Shown here: piece by piece, positions 6,356-15,290 of the stretch | Layout: the number at the start of each line of letters is the position of its first letter | Numbering within the stretch: the stretch's first letter is position 1 | Source: Pseudomonas resinovorans NBRC 106553 | GTDB taxonomy: Bacteria > Pseudomonadota > Gammaproteobacteria > Pseudomonadales > Pseudomonadaceae | Direction of reading: 5' to 3' | Assembly (NCBI RefSeq): GCF_000412695.1 | Contig: NC_021499.1 | Location: 806,001 to 870,000, forward strand | Length of the DNA: 64,000 nucleotides | Translations under genes and position numbers: made by a program | Notes under the pieces: model-generated | The model's database searches: none | What the model saw: only the letters and a program-made list of their open reading frames with translations | Told to the model about the DNA's origin: nothing

Positions 6356-7174
6356 TCATCCATTGGTCGCGTCGCGGTAGTCCGGATGTCGGTCCTGCAG
6401 GCGCTTGAGGCGGGCCAGGGGGTCCTGCCGGTAGAAGGCCTGGAGCTGGCGGTAGACGGCGGGGAAGGCCTCATCCAGCAGATCCGGGGCGGTGAAGAAG
6501 TACTCGCTGGCGACGGCGAAGAACTCCGCCGGGTCTTCGGCGGCGTACGGGTCGATGGGGGGCGCGGCGTCGGGGTCGCGGTCCAGCGCTTCGTTCAGCG
6601 AGTCGTAGGCCGTCTGCATGGCCAGGGCCCAGTCGGATTGGCGCATGTCGCGGTGCAGCGGCGGCAGGCCGTTGGGCGAGCCGTTGAGCATGTCGAGCTT
6701 GTGCGCGAGTTCGTGGATCACCAGGTTGTAGCCGTCCCAGCCGCCGCTGGCGCGCACGCCGGGCCAGGCGAGGATCACCGGGCCGAACTGCCAGGCCTCG
6801 CCGCTGCGCTCGTCATCCCATTCGTGTTCCACGCCGGCGGCGTCGCGATGGCGTTGCGGGCTGACGAAGTCGTCGGGGTAGAGCACCAGTTCGTGGAAGC
6901 CCTGGTACCAGTCGAGGTCCGGCAGGTGCAGCAGCGGCAGCTGGGCCTGGGCGGCAAGTTGCAGGCGGTCCTCGGTGGACAGCTCGACGCCGGGCAGGGC
7001 GCTGATGCGCTTGGTGTGCAGAAACAGCACGCAGCGCTCGCGCAGGCGCTGGTCTTCGGCCTCGTCCAGGCCGTCGAGGATCGGCAGGCGCCGGCGCAGG
7101 GCCGCCCACTGCTGTGGGTCGACCGGGTTGCGAGCGAGGATGCGCCGGCGGCGCCAGGTGCGGAAGGACCACAT
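6356..7174 (-). CDS. Zinc-dependent peptidase, MtfA family
   Basis: The 272-aa product belongs to the MtfA/DUF980 family, whose E. coli member binds the repressor Mlc and has aminopeptidase activity. The zinc site HExxH is present in NLVIHELAHKLDM, and the downstream acidic ligand is probably in EFFAVASEYFF. Conserved aromatic segments (YQGFHELVLYPDDFV) agree with the family. It starts 11 nt after the DedA gene on the same strand, so the two are probably cotranscribed. Length is close to the 265 aa of E. coli MtfA. Mlc itself may not exist in this organism, so the regulatory partner is unknown. Confidence 0.9.
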   Translation of the reverse strand: MWSFRTWRRRRILARNPVDPQQWAALRRRLPILDGLDEAEDQRLRERCVLFLHTKRISALPGVELSTEDRLQLAAQAQLPLLHLPDLDWYQGFHELVLYPDDFVSPQRHRDAAGVEHEWDDERSGEAWQFGPVILAWPGVRASGGWDGYNLVIHELAHKLDMLNGSPNGLPPLHRDMRQSDWALAMQTAYDSLNEALDRDPDAAPPIDPYAAEDPAEFFAVASEYFFTAPDLLDEAFPAVYRQLQAFYRQDPLARLKRLQDRHPDYRDATNG

Positions 7175-7184
7175 GGCGCGTGGC

Positions 7185-7844
7185 TCAGTGCGACTGCTGG
7201 GCGCGCTTGGCGGCTGGGCGAAAGCGGCTGCGCAGCATGCCGATCAGCATCGGCAGCAGCGACAGGCCGATGACCACGACCACCATCAGCGACAGGTTCT
7301 GCTTGATGAAGGGAACGTTGCCGAAGAAGAAGCCCAGGGTGACCAGGCCGCCCACCCAGAGGATGGTGCCGAGCACGCTGAAGGCGAAGAAGCGCGGATA
7401 GGGCATGCGGCCCACGCCAGCGACGAAGGGGGCGAAGGTCCGCACGATGGGCAGGAAGCGCGCCAGGGTCACGGTCTTGCCGCCGTGGCGGTCGTAGAAC
7501 TCGTGGGTGCGTTGCAGGTAGTCGCGGCGGAAGATCTTCGAGTCGGGGTTGCTGAACAGGCGCTCGCCCGCCGTACGCCCGACCAGGTAGTTGAGGCTGT
7601 CGCCACTGATGGCGGCGATCATCAGCAGGCCGCCCAGCAGCCAGGGGTCCATGGCGCCACCGGCGCTGACGGCGCCGGCGATGAACAGCAGGGAGTCGCC
7701 GGGCAGGAAGGGCATCACCACCAAGCCCGTCTCGCAGAAGATGACCAGGAAGAGGATGGCGTAGATCCAGGTTCCGTAATTGGTGACCAGCAGATTGAGG
7801 TATTGGTCCAGGTGCAGGATGAGGTCGATCGGGTTGAAATCCAT
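7185..7844 (-). CDS. DedA-family membrane protein
   Basis: This 219-aa integral membrane protein has the DedA/SNARE-associated (VTT) domain: a re-entrant ETGLVVMPFLPGDSLL motif, the GDSLNYLVGR segment and FLPIVRTFAPFVAGVGRM with the conserved functional Arg. Four or more hydrophobic segments are visible. Members are linked to membrane-potential homeostasis and to flipping or recycling of undecaprenyl phosphate and phospholipid carriers. Genes on this strand then run into the mtfA-like gene and ppa. A second DedA domain occurs in the window in the fusion at 40800-42116. Confidence 0.92.
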   Translation of the reverse strand: MDFNPIDLILHLDQYLNLLVTNYGTWIYAILFLVIFCETGLVVMPFLPGDSLLFIAGAVSAGGAMDPWLLGGLLMIAAISGDSLNYLVGRTAGERLFSNPDSKIFRRDYLQRTHEFYDRHGGKTVTLARFLPIVRTFAPFVAGVGRMPYPRFFAFSVLGTILWVGGLVTLGFFFGNVPFIKQNLSLMVVVVIGLSLLPMLIGMLRSRFRPAAKRAQQSH

Positions 7845-7995
7845 GAGACGCCTTGTGCAGTGGAGCGGCGGGAGAGGGCGGTAACCCCCGCATTATAGGG
7901 AAAAGTCCTGCGCCGCCGCCTGGGCAATGGCCGAATGGTGAACGGCATAAAGGCTGCAACTGTTTCCATTGTTTTCCCGGATCAGGATGCCTGCC

Positions 7996-9588
7996 ATGGC
8001 CTTGCAGCTACTGGAACACCCCGCCGTGAGCCTGGCCCAAGGGCACGGCCTGGACCTGCCCAGCCAGGCGGCCAGGGCTCGCGCCACCTGGGTGGCGGGG
8101 CGCCAGGGGCGTCCGCCCGTGTTGCTGGTGGCCCTGCTCTGGGGACGCTCGTGCACCACCGTGGTGCAAATGCTGGGGCAATACCTGGATGCGCTGTTCG
8201 CCGACTACGGCTGCACCCCCGAAGGCTGGAGTGAAACCCAGGCGGCGCGGCAGGTGCTGGCGGCGCTCAATCTCCAATTGTTTCGTCGCCGCCAGGCGGG
8301 CGAGCGGCTTCCCGAACTGAGCGCCGGCCTGTTGCTGGTGCAGGACGGCGAGGCGCATTTTCTCCAGGCCGGCGCCATAGGCCTGGTGCGCTTCCAGGGC
8401 GATCAGGAACAGGTCCTGGTGGGCCGCGACAACCCCTTGGGCAGCCAGGCGGAGCTGGCGCTGACCCAGCACAGCCTGCCGCTTGCTCCCCATCAACCGC
8501 TGTTGCTGGCCCCCCAGCCGCTGCTGGAGGTGGCCGACCTGCGCGCCCTGCGCGAATCCTCCAGCGGCCTGCGCTCGGGTCAACTGGGCAGCCTGCTGGA
8601 ACCGCTGCTCAGCGCGCCCGGCGCGGCGGCCCTGGTCTTGCCGGGAGAGCCTCATTACCTGCCGCCCCAGGCCTCGGCCGGGCAGAGGCCGAAGCTCGCC
8701 GCCGCCACCCTGGGGCAGGAAGTGGATGGTTGGCGTCTGCTCGCGCCCTGCGACTACGGCCCGCCGGGGCGCCTGTTCCGCGCGGCGGAGGAGGGGCGCG
8801 AGGCCTTGCTCTGGCTGGCCGAGGGGGATGCCGACGAGGCCTTCTGGCAGCGTGAATGGGTGATGCGCCGCAGCCCGGTGGCGACCCTGCCGCAGGTGCT
8901 GTCGCCGCGTCAGGTGCGGCGTCATGCCTTCCTGCTCTACGCCATGCCGCCGGCCGGTGCCCAGAGCCTGGCCAGGCTGCGCGATGGTCGCGGGCCGCTG
9001 GATGCCGAGGCCACGCTGTCCATTCTGGTGCAGTTGATCGAGGCGGTGCGCTCATTGCAGCGGCGCGGCATGCAGGGGCTCTGGCTCAACCCGCGGCAGA
9101 TACTGCTGGATGAGCGTGGCCAACTGCTGCTGTTGCCGGAGTTCGCGGCCATCCTGCCCGGCGTCGCGCGGCAAGCGGCGCCGGCCCAGGCCATTCCGCT
9201 GGCCCCGGAGCTGCGCCACGAACGGGCCCTGGATGGCAGCGCCGATCAGTTCGCCCTGGCGGCACTGGGCTATTGGCTGCTTGGCGGCCAGTGGCCGGAG
9301 GCGGCGCGGCCCGAGGGCGGCCAGGCGAGTCGCTACGTCCCCCTGGGCGGCCGCGTGCGTGGGGTGCCCGACGGCTGGGATGGCGTGCTGGCCAAGGCGC
9401 TGTCGCCGCAACCACGGGCGCGCTATGAGGCCTTGTCGGAATTCCAGGTGGCCCTGGAACGGCTCATGGAGCAGGCGCGTAGGCGCAAGCCGGCACGCGA
9501 GCGACGCAGCTCCCGGCCGTTGACCGTGGCGCTGCTGCTCGCGGTTCCGCTGCTGCTGGGGTTGGGCCTGTGGATGGGGCTGGGGTAG
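7996..9588 (+). CDS. Degenerate PP2C phosphatase / Ser-Thr kinase fusion with C-terminal anchor
   Basis: The 530-aa protein has the layout of the bifunctional phosphatase-kinases of Pseudomonas, but both active sites look dead. Residues 1-230 match a PP2C fold only in outline: AGAIGLVRF stands where the GDSR-type metal motif should be and LLLAPQPLLE where the SDG motif should be. Residues about 243-500 are kinase-like. The HRDLKPDN loop is replaced by GLWLNPRQ and DFG by a PEF-type sequence, and no VAIK lysine is seen. The APE motif and the later SADQFALAALGYWLLGG helix are kept. A single membrane helix closes the protein (about 508-528). The ATG at 7996 has AGGA 9 nt upstream; 7987 is an alternative. 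A scaffold or sensor role is inferred. Confidence 0.75.
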   Translation: MALQLLEHPAVSLAQGHGLDLPSQAARARATWVAGRQGRPPVLLVALLWGRSCTTVVQMLGQYLDALFADYGCTPEGWSETQAARQVLAALNLQLFRRRQAGERLPELSAGLLLVQDGEAHFLQAGAIGLVRFQGDQEQVLVGRDNPLGSQAELALTQHSLPLAPHQPLLLAPQPLLEVADLRALRESSSGLRSGQLGSLLEPLLSAPGAAALVLPGEPHYLPPQASAGQRPKLAAATLGQEVDGWRLLAPCDYGPPGRLFRAAEEGREALLWLAEGDADEAFWQREWVMRRSPVATLPQVLSPRQVRRHAFLLYAMPPAGAQSLARLRDGRGPLDAEATLSILVQLIEAVRSLQRRGMQGLWLNPRQILLDERGQLLLLPEFAAILPGVARQAAPAQAIPLAPELRHERALDGSADQFALAALGYWLLGGQWPEAARPEGGQASRYVPLGGRVRGVPDGWDGVLAKALSPQPRARYEALSEFQVALERLMEQARRRKPARERRSSRPLTVALLLAVPLLLGLGLWMGLG

Positions 9589-9597
9589 GACGACTCA

Positions 9598-9618
9598 AGC
9601 CCGGACCGGCCGGGCTTG
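9598..9618. terminator. Bidirectional terminator-like hairpin
   Basis: AAGCCCGG and CCGGGCTT form an 8-bp stem with a 5-nt loop in the 40-bp gap between two convergent genes. No long T run follows on either strand. Confidence 0.5.
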
Positions 9619-9628
9619 TGCGGTGCGA

Positions 9629-10087
9629 TCAGTCGCTGTTGATCGGCAGGATGTAGTTCTTGAACTCGGTGTCTTCGTGGAATCCGATGGATTCGTACAC
9701 CTTGTGCGCCACCTCGTTGCTCACGCTGCTGGACACGCGCATGCGCACGGCGTTGGTTTCCCGCGCCATCTTCTTCGCGGTTTGCAGCAGGCGATCGGCC
9801 ACCAGTTGGCGGCGGGCGTCTTCGGCGACGTAGATGTCGTTGAGGATCCACACGCGCTTCAGGGACAGGGAGGAGAAGCTCGGATAGAGCTGGCAGAAGC
9901 CCAGCAGACGGGTGTCGTCGTCATCCGGGAAGGCCAGGTAGATCACCGATTCCTTACGGCTCAGGCGCTTCTCGAGGAATTTTTTCGAGGACTCCGGGAA
10001 GGGCAGTTCACCATAGAACTCACGGTACCTCACGAACAGCGGCGTAAGCAGGTCCAGGTGCTCCAGGGTGGCTTGGACGATGCGCAT
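9629..10087 (-). CDS. GNAT-family N-acetyltransferase
   Basis: The 152-aa protein has the single-domain GNAT fold. Seen are the start MRIVQATLEHLDLLTPLF, the central strand LLGFCQLYPSFSSL and the acetyl-CoA pyrophosphate loop variant DARRQLVADRLLQTA, where RRQLVA takes the place of the usual R/Q-x-x-G-x-G/A pattern. The family closing motif is VAHKVYESIGF. The substrate cannot be predicted. It converges on the PP2C/kinase-like gene and is divergent from the acetyl-CoA hydrolase family gene, with 190 bp between them. Confidence 0.85.
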   Translation of the reverse strand: MRIVQATLEHLDLLTPLFVRYREFYGELPFPESSKKFLEKRLSRKESVIYLAFPDDDDTRLLGFCQLYPSFSSLSLKRVWILNDIYVAEDARRQLVADRLLQTAKKMARETNAVRMRVSSSVSNEVAHKVYESIGFHEDTEFKNYILPINSD

Positions 10088-10275
10088 GTTGGGCCTCGGT
10101 ATCTGTTGATTGACGTGAATGGCGATGCAGGGGATGTGCCAGCCAGCACTGTCGATGCTGCACTAGAAATTATGGAAAGCGCAATCCAAGCAAGCGTTTG
10201 AATGGTTGCGGCGAAATGAGCAATCCGACCGGCGCCAGGGTCCAAGGCAAATCGGCACATGCGAAGGAGAACGCC

Positions 10276-12399
10276 ATGCTCCGCTGCTCACTGGACCAGG
10301 CCGTCGAACAGGTGCTCGAACGCATCGACGGCCCGCTGCGCCTTGGCCTGCCCCTGGGGCTCGGCAAGCCGAACCGCTTCGTCAATGCGCTCTACCAGCG
10401 GGTCAAGGCGCTGCCGGAACGGCAACTGACCATCTACACCGCGCTGTCCCTGGCCAAGCCGCAGCCCGGCAGCGAACTGGAGCAGCGCTTCAGCGGGCCC
10501 TTCCTGCGGCGGGTGTTCGCCGATTACCTGGAGCTCGACTACCTCAGCGACCTGCGCTGTGGCGAGCTGCCGGCCAACGTGACGGTGGAGGAGTTCTACC
10601 TCAACCCCGGCAGCCAGCTGGACAACCCCCAGGCCCAGCAGCACTACGTCAGCCTCAACTACAGCCAGGTGGCCGCCGACCTGCAGCGCAAGGGCATCAA
10701 CCTGATCGCCCAGCTGGTGGCTGCTCGACCGCAGAGCCCGGGGCGTTTCAGCCTGAGCTGCAACCCGGACATCACCCTCGACCTGCTTCCCGGCCTGCGC
10801 CAGCGTCGGGCCCGGGGCGAGACCATCCTGCTGGTGGCCCAGCAACACGCCGAGCTGCCCTATATGCCGGGCCCGGCGGAGCTGGATGCCGACTGCTTCG
10901 ACTTGGTGCTGGACCGGGTCGAACGCAGTCGCCTGTTCTCCACCCCGAACATGCCGGTGAGCCCCCAGGACCATGCCATCGGCCTGCACGCCAGCACCCT
11001 GGTGCGCGATGGCGGCACCCTGCAGATGGGCATAGGCGCCATGTCCGACGCCCTGACCGCCGCGCTGCTGGTCCGCCAGGCCGACAGTACCGGCTACCGT
11101 GCGTTGCTGGCCGCGATGGACGTGCCCGACCGCTGGGGCGGCCTGATCGCGCGCGAGGGCGGCCTGGGGCCGTTCCACCAGGGGCTCTACGCGAACAGCG
11201 AGATGTTCCTCTTCGGCCTGCTGGTGCTGCTGGAGGCGGGCATCCTGCGGCGCCCGGTGTATGCCGATATCGAGCTGCAGCGCCTGGCCGACGCCGGCAT
11301 CCTCGATGGCGACGGCGCCGTCGTCGACCTGGATGCCCTGGCCGCGCGGCTGCCCGGTGGTCTGGATGCCCAGGGACTGGCCTGGCTGCAGCGCCACGGC
11401 CTGCTGGACGCGGATATCCGCTTCGAGGAAGGGCGCCTGCGGCTGCCGGACTGGCGCAGCAGCGCCTGTGATATCCACAACCCGGAGCTGCAACCCTATT
11501 GGGGCCGGGCCAGGGGCGCGGCCCTGGTGCACAGCGGCTTTTTCCTCGGACCCCTGAGCTTCTACCGGCGCCTGGGCGAGCTGAGCGAGGAACGCCGCGA
11601 GCGGATCGTCATGAGCCCCATCAGCCAGGTCAATCGGCTGCTTGGCGATGAACCGCTGAAACGGCTGCAACGGCGCGACGCGCGCTTCATCAACAGCTGC
11701 TTCAAGGTCACCCTGCTGGGCGCCAGCGCCGCCGACCAGCTGGAGGATGGCCGCGTGCTCAGTGGTGTCGGCGGGCAGTTCGATTTCATTGCCCAGGCCC
11801 ATGAGCTGGAGGGCGCGCGGGCCATCCTGATGCTACGCAGTTGGCGCGAATCAGGCGGTGAGGTGAGCTCGAACATCGTCTGGGACTACGGCCACACCAC
11901 GATTCCCCGGCACCTGCGGGATTTGGTGGTCACCGAGTACGGCATCGCCGACCTGCGCGGCAAGAACGACGCAGAGGTCATCACCGCGCTGTTGCGCATC
12001 GCCGACTCGCGTTTCCAGGATGGGCTGATCGCCGAGGCGCAGCTGGCGGGCAAGCTGCCCGAGGATTTCGAGCTGGAGCCGGCATGGCGGCAGAACACGC
12101 CCTGGCGCCTGGAGGCCCTGCGCGCCGAGTTTCCCCACTTGTTCCCCGAGTATCCGCTGGGATGCGACTTCACCCCGGTGGAGCAGGAGCTGTTGCGGGC
12201 CCTGCGCTGGCTCAGGAGCAAGTTGAAACTGGGGGAGATTCTCGATCTTGGCCGGGCCGCATTGTTCGACCTGCCGGAGCCGGCGCTCTACGCCGAGCAC
12301 CTGGAGCGGATGGGACTGCTCGCGCCGGCGGGCCTGCGCGAGCAGCTGTACCAGAAGCTGCTGCTGGCCGGCCTCAAGGCAACCGCGCAAGGCGGTTGA
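10276..12399 (+). CDS. Acetyl-CoA hydrolase/transferase family protein
   Basis: The 707-aa protein belongs to the family that moves CoA between acyl-CoA and carboxylic acids through a glutamyl-CoA intermediate, or hydrolyses acetyl-CoA. The N-terminal part (about 1-330) holds the first CoA-transferase domain (DRWGGLIAREGGLGPFHQG). The C-terminal AcetylCoA_hyd_C domain has MSPISQVNRL, FKVTLLGASAAD, GGQFDFIAQAHEL and the VVTEYGIADLRGKND motif with the probable catalytic Glu. It is longer than the usual 500 aa. The ATG at 10276 follows GAAGGAGA at 6 nt; the open frame begins earlier but lacks such a site. Being beside acetaldehyde-producing pathways, it could interconvert acetate and acetyl-CoA, which is inference. 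Confidence 0.85.
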   Translation: MLRCSLDQAVEQVLERIDGPLRLGLPLGLGKPNRFVNALYQRVKALPERQLTIYTALSLAKPQPGSELEQRFSGPFLRRVFADYLELDYLSDLRCGELPANVTVEEFYLNPGSQLDNPQAQQHYVSLNYSQVAADLQRKGINLIAQLVAARPQSPGRFSLSCNPDITLDLLPGLRQRRARGETILLVAQQHAELPYMPGPAELDADCFDLVLDRVERSRLFSTPNMPVSPQDHAIGLHASTLVRDGGTLQMGIGAMSDALTAALLVRQADSTGYRALLAAMDVPDRWGGLIAREGGLGPFHQGLYANSEMFLFGLLVLLEAGILRRPVYADIELQRLADAGILDGDGAVVDLDALAARLPGGLDAQGLAWLQRHGLLDADIRFEEGRLRLPDWRSSACDIHNPELQPYWGRARGAALVHSGFFLGPLSFYRRLGELSEERRERIVMSPISQVNRLLGDEPLKRLQRRDARFINSCFKVTLLGASAADQLEDGRVLSGVGGQFDFIAQAHELEGARAILMLRSWRESGGEVSSNIVWDYGHTTIPRHLRDLVVTEYGIADLRGKNDAEVITALLRIADSRFQDGLIAEAQLAGKLPEDFELEPAWRQNTPWRLEALRAEFPHLFPEYPLGCDFTPVEQELLRALRWLRSKLKLGEILDLGRAALFDLPEPALYAEHLERMGLLAPAGLREQLYQKLLLAGLKATAQGG

Positions 12400-12417
12400 A
12401 GCGAGGCCGGCACGGCG

Positions 12418-13665
12418 TCAGAGGATGCTCAGGGGGTATTCGATGAACGCGCGGATTTCATTGAGGTCCGGACCGACCCTGTTGTCGGCGCGGTAGATCG
12501 AGTTGCGCAGCTTGAACGAGAGGTCCTTGGCCGGACCTTCCTGCAGCACGTAGCTCACCTGGTTGAAAATCTCGCGCTCGCTGCCGGTGCTGCCCGGGCC
12601 GACGTCGATCTGGCTGCCGCGCACGTAGGCGAACTTGTAGTTCAGGCCCGGCGCGCCGTAGGTGGCGAAGTCCAGCTCGTAGCTCGCCTGCCAGGAGCGC
12701 TCGTCCTTCAGGTTGAAGTCGGCGTAGTAGGAGTTGGCCAGGTAGATGGCGTTGCCGCCGTCACCGAAGTCGAAGGCGTAGCCGGCATCACCGGTGTTGC
12801 GCTGGTGGGCGAGGAGGAAGGCGTGGGCGCCGAGGCTGTACTTGGCCGCCAGGCTCCAGATGGTGTTGCGGTCGTTCTGGCCGTCGCCGCCGAAGGCCAG
12901 GGCGGCGACCGAGCCGTTGTCGTACTTGGTGCGGTAGATGTTGAAGTCGAAGTTCAGCGCCTGCTGGTCGCTGAAGGGGATGTTGTAGTTGGTGTTGGCG
13001 TAGTAGCGCTTGTACATGTCCTCGATGTCGGAGTGGTACAGCGACACGTTCAGGTTGTCGCTGACCGCGTAGCTGCCGCCGAGCACGTCGATGCTTTTGA
13101 GGCGGTTGGGGTCGCGGGCCGGGTCGGCCATGGGGCTGTCGCCGGTGAAGCGGCCGACGTTCAGTTCCAGGCCTTCGATTTCGTTGCTGGTGAGCAGGGT
13201 GCCGGTGAAGGACTGCGGCAGCAGGCGGCTGTCGTCATAGGCGAGCACGGGCAGGGAGGGGAACTGGTTGCCGTACTTGATCACGGTGTTGGAAACCCGC
13301 AGCTTCACTGCCGCGCCGGCCTGGGACAGGTCGTCCACCGGGCGGCCGTCGCTCTCGGTGTCGAAGAAGTCGCTGTAGTTGCGGCCACGACCGCTGTCCA
13401 GTTTCACCCCGAGCAGGCCGAAGGCGTCGAAGCCGACGCCGACGGTGCCCTGGGTGAAGCCCGACTCGACGGTGCCGATGAAGGCCTGGCCCCAGCTCTT
13501 GGCATCGCTGACGTTGTCCTTGTAGTCACGGTTGAAGTAGGCGTTGCGCAGCAGCAGGTTGGCCTTGGCGTCTTCCACCAGGCCCTGGGACCTGGATTGT
13601 TCGCTGGCCATCAGCGGCAGGCTGATGGTGGCGAGGACGGCCAGGCTGAGTGCAGTGAGTTTCAT
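12418..13665 (-). CDS. OprD-family outer membrane porin (copy 1)
   Basis: This 415-aa protein is an OprD-type substrate-specific porin (18-strand beta barrel, Occ family). The signal peptide MKLTALSLAVLATISLPLMA is followed by the family start SQGLVEDAKANLLLRNAYFN. Conserved interior parts are LLGVKLDSGRGR, VSNTVIKYGNQ and YKFAYVRGSQID, and the protein ends in FIEYPLSIL, a C-terminal aromatic/hydrophobic insertion signal. The ATG at 13665 gives a proper signal peptide; the longer frame to 13854 does not. It is over 80% identical by eye to the neighbouring porin at 13895-15151, a clear tandem duplication. Its place after eat-eutBC suggests uptake of ethanolamine or a related small solute, without proof. 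Confidence 0.92.
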   Translation of the reverse strand: MKLTALSLAVLATISLPLMASEQSRSQGLVEDAKANLLLRNAYFNRDYKDNVSDAKSWGQAFIGTVESGFTQGTVGVGFDAFGLLGVKLDSGRGRNYSDFFDTESDGRPVDDLSQAGAAVKLRVSNTVIKYGNQFPSLPVLAYDDSRLLPQSFTGTLLTSNEIEGLELNVGRFTGDSPMADPARDPNRLKSIDVLGGSYAVSDNLNVSLYHSDIEDMYKRYYANTNYNIPFSDQQALNFDFNIYRTKYDNGSVAALAFGGDGQNDRNTIWSLAAKYSLGAHAFLLAHQRNTGDAGYAFDFGDGGNAIYLANSYYADFNLKDERSWQASYELDFATYGAPGLNYKFAYVRGSQIDVGPGSTGSEREIFNQVSYVLQEGPAKDLSFKLRNSIYRADNRVGPDLNEIRAFIEYPLSIL

Positions 13666-13845
13666 CGATTGGGCTCCAACGGTTTGTAGAGTTGCCGCGA
13701 GGCGGCTTCTTGTTCTGCGCATGCCTGGAAAAACCAGGTACACGCACCGTTGCAGATGGTTCCCTAATCGAACCGCGGGCGTTGTCGGGGGATGTCCGAT
13801 ACCGCTGTGCGTCAGTACGACGGCATCTGGACGAATATTCCGATG

Positions 13846-13885
13846 GGGTGGCATGCCCCGTCCTGGAGCCCTTGGCTCCGGGGCG
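13846..13885 (-). terminator. Large hairpin after porin copy 2
   Basis: GC-rich arms pair around GGAGCC-AAG-GGCTCC in the gap between the two porin genes. There is no T run, so attenuation or mRNA protection is as likely as termination. Confidence 0.35.
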
Positions 13886-13894
13886 GGGCGTGCA

Positions 13895-15151
13895 TCAGAG
13901 GACGTTCAGCGGGTACTCGATGAAGGCGCGGACTTCATTGAGGTCCGGACCCACATCGTTGTCGGCGCGGTAGATGGAGTTGCGCAGCTTGAAGGACAGA
14001 TCCTTGGCCGCGCCCTCCTGCACCACGTACTTGAACTGGTTGAAGATCTCGCGCTCGGTGGCGTTGTCGTCGCCCACCACCGAGATATTGCTGCCGCGCA
14101 CGTAGGCGAACTTGTAGGAGAGGCCCGGCACGCCGTAGGTGCCGAAGTCCAGCTCGTAGCTGGCCTGCCAGGAGCGCTCGTCCTTCAGGTTGAAGTCGGA
14201 GTAATAGGAGTTGGCCAGGTAGATGGAGCTGCCGCCGTCGCCGAAGTCGTAGGCGAAGCCGGCGTCGCCGGTGTTGCGCTGGTGGGCGAGGATCAGGGCG
14301 TGGGCGCCGAAGCTGTACTTGGCCGCCAGGCTCCAGATGGTGTTGCGGTCATCCTGGCCATCGCCGCCGAAGGCCAGGGCGGCGGGGGAGCTGTCGTCGT
14401 ACTTGGTGCGGTAGATGTTGAAGTCGAAGTTCAGCGCCTGCAGGTCGCTGAAGGGGATGTTGTAGTTGAAGTTGCCGTAGTAGCGCTTGTACATGTCCTC
14501 GATGTCGGAGTGGTACAGCGCCACGCTGAGATCGTCGCTGACGGTGTAGTTGCCGCCGAGCACGTCGATGCTCTTGAGGCGGTTGGGGTCGCGGGCCGGG
14601 TCGCCCATGGGGCTGTCGCCGGTGAAGCGGCCGGCGTTCAGCTCCAGGCCCTCGATTTCCTTGCTGGTGAGCAGGGTGCCGGTGAAGGACTGCGGCAGCA
14701 GGCGGCTGTCGTCATAGGCCAGTACGGGCATGGACGGGAACTGGTTGCCGTACTTGATCACGGTGTTGGAGACGCGCAGCTTCACCGCAGCGCCGGCCTG
14801 GGACAGGTCGTCCACCGGGCGGCCCTCGCTGTCGGTGTCGAAGAAGGCGCTGTAGTTGCGGCCACGGCCACTGTCCAGTTTCACCCCGAGCAGGCCGAAG
14901 GCGTCGACGCCCAGGCCGATGGTGCCCTGGGTGAAGCCCGACTCGAAGGTACCGATGAAGGCCTGGCCCCAGGTCCTGGCGTCGGCGGCGCCGTCCTTGA
15001 AGTCTCGGTTGAAGTAGGCGTTGCGCAGCAGCAGGGTGGCGTCGGCGTCTTCGATGAAACCCTGGGATTCCGATTGCTCGCTGGCGAGTGCGGGCAGGCT
15101 GAGGATGGCCGAAACCGCCAGCGCCAGGGCGCTTCGGGGAGATGGTTGCAT
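13895..15151 (-). CDS. OprD-family outer membrane porin (copy 2)
   Basis: The 418-aa product has a signal peptide (MQPSPRSALALAVSAILSLP, cleaved near ALA-SEQ) and the OprD-family barrel with SQGFIEDADATLLLRNAYFN at the mature start and FIEYPLNVL at the end. Most differences from copy 1 lie in short loops, for example DVGPGSTGSE against SVVGDDNATE, which may be surface-exposed. It lies 139 nt downstream of eutC on the same strand, so it may be read with the ethanolamine genes or from its own promoter in that gap. Substrate is unproven. Confidence 0.92.
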   Translation of the reverse strand: MQPSPRSALALAVSAILSLPALASEQSESQGFIEDADATLLLRNAYFNRDFKDGAADARTWGQAFIGTFESGFTQGTIGLGVDAFGLLGVKLDSGRGRNYSAFFDTDSEGRPVDDLSQAGAAVKLRVSNTVIKYGNQFPSMPVLAYDDSRLLPQSFTGTLLTSKEIEGLELNAGRFTGDSPMGDPARDPNRLKSIDVLGGNYTVSDDLSVALYHSDIEDMYKRYYGNFNYNIPFSDLQALNFDFNIYRTKYDDSSPAALAFGGDGQDDRNTIWSLAAKYSFGAHALILAHQRNTGDAGFAYDFGDGGSSIYLANSYYSDFNLKDERSWQASYELDFGTYGVPGLSYKFAYVRGSNISVVGDDNATEREIFNQFKYVVQEGAAKDLSFKLRNSIYRADNDVGPDLNEVRAFIEYPLNVL

Positions 15152-15290
15152 CGCGGTTGCTCCTGATGGTCAGCAGACGATGGCCGCTCGAAGGCGGCCT
15201 ATTTTTTGTCTAGCCGAGGATCAGCTGCCGCGTATGGCGCGGCGACCGGCGGTGCAGAGCGGTCGCGGCCGTTTGGCCGCGTTCCCGGTC

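Noticed and set aside
12418..15151. Direct repeats reminiscent of an array
   Set aside because: The repetition is the tandem pair of porin genes, not a CRISPR.
15179..15214. Hairpin with T run on the plus strand upstream of porin copy 2
   Set aside because: It would terminate rightward transcription, but no rightward gene lies before it; a role could not be supported.
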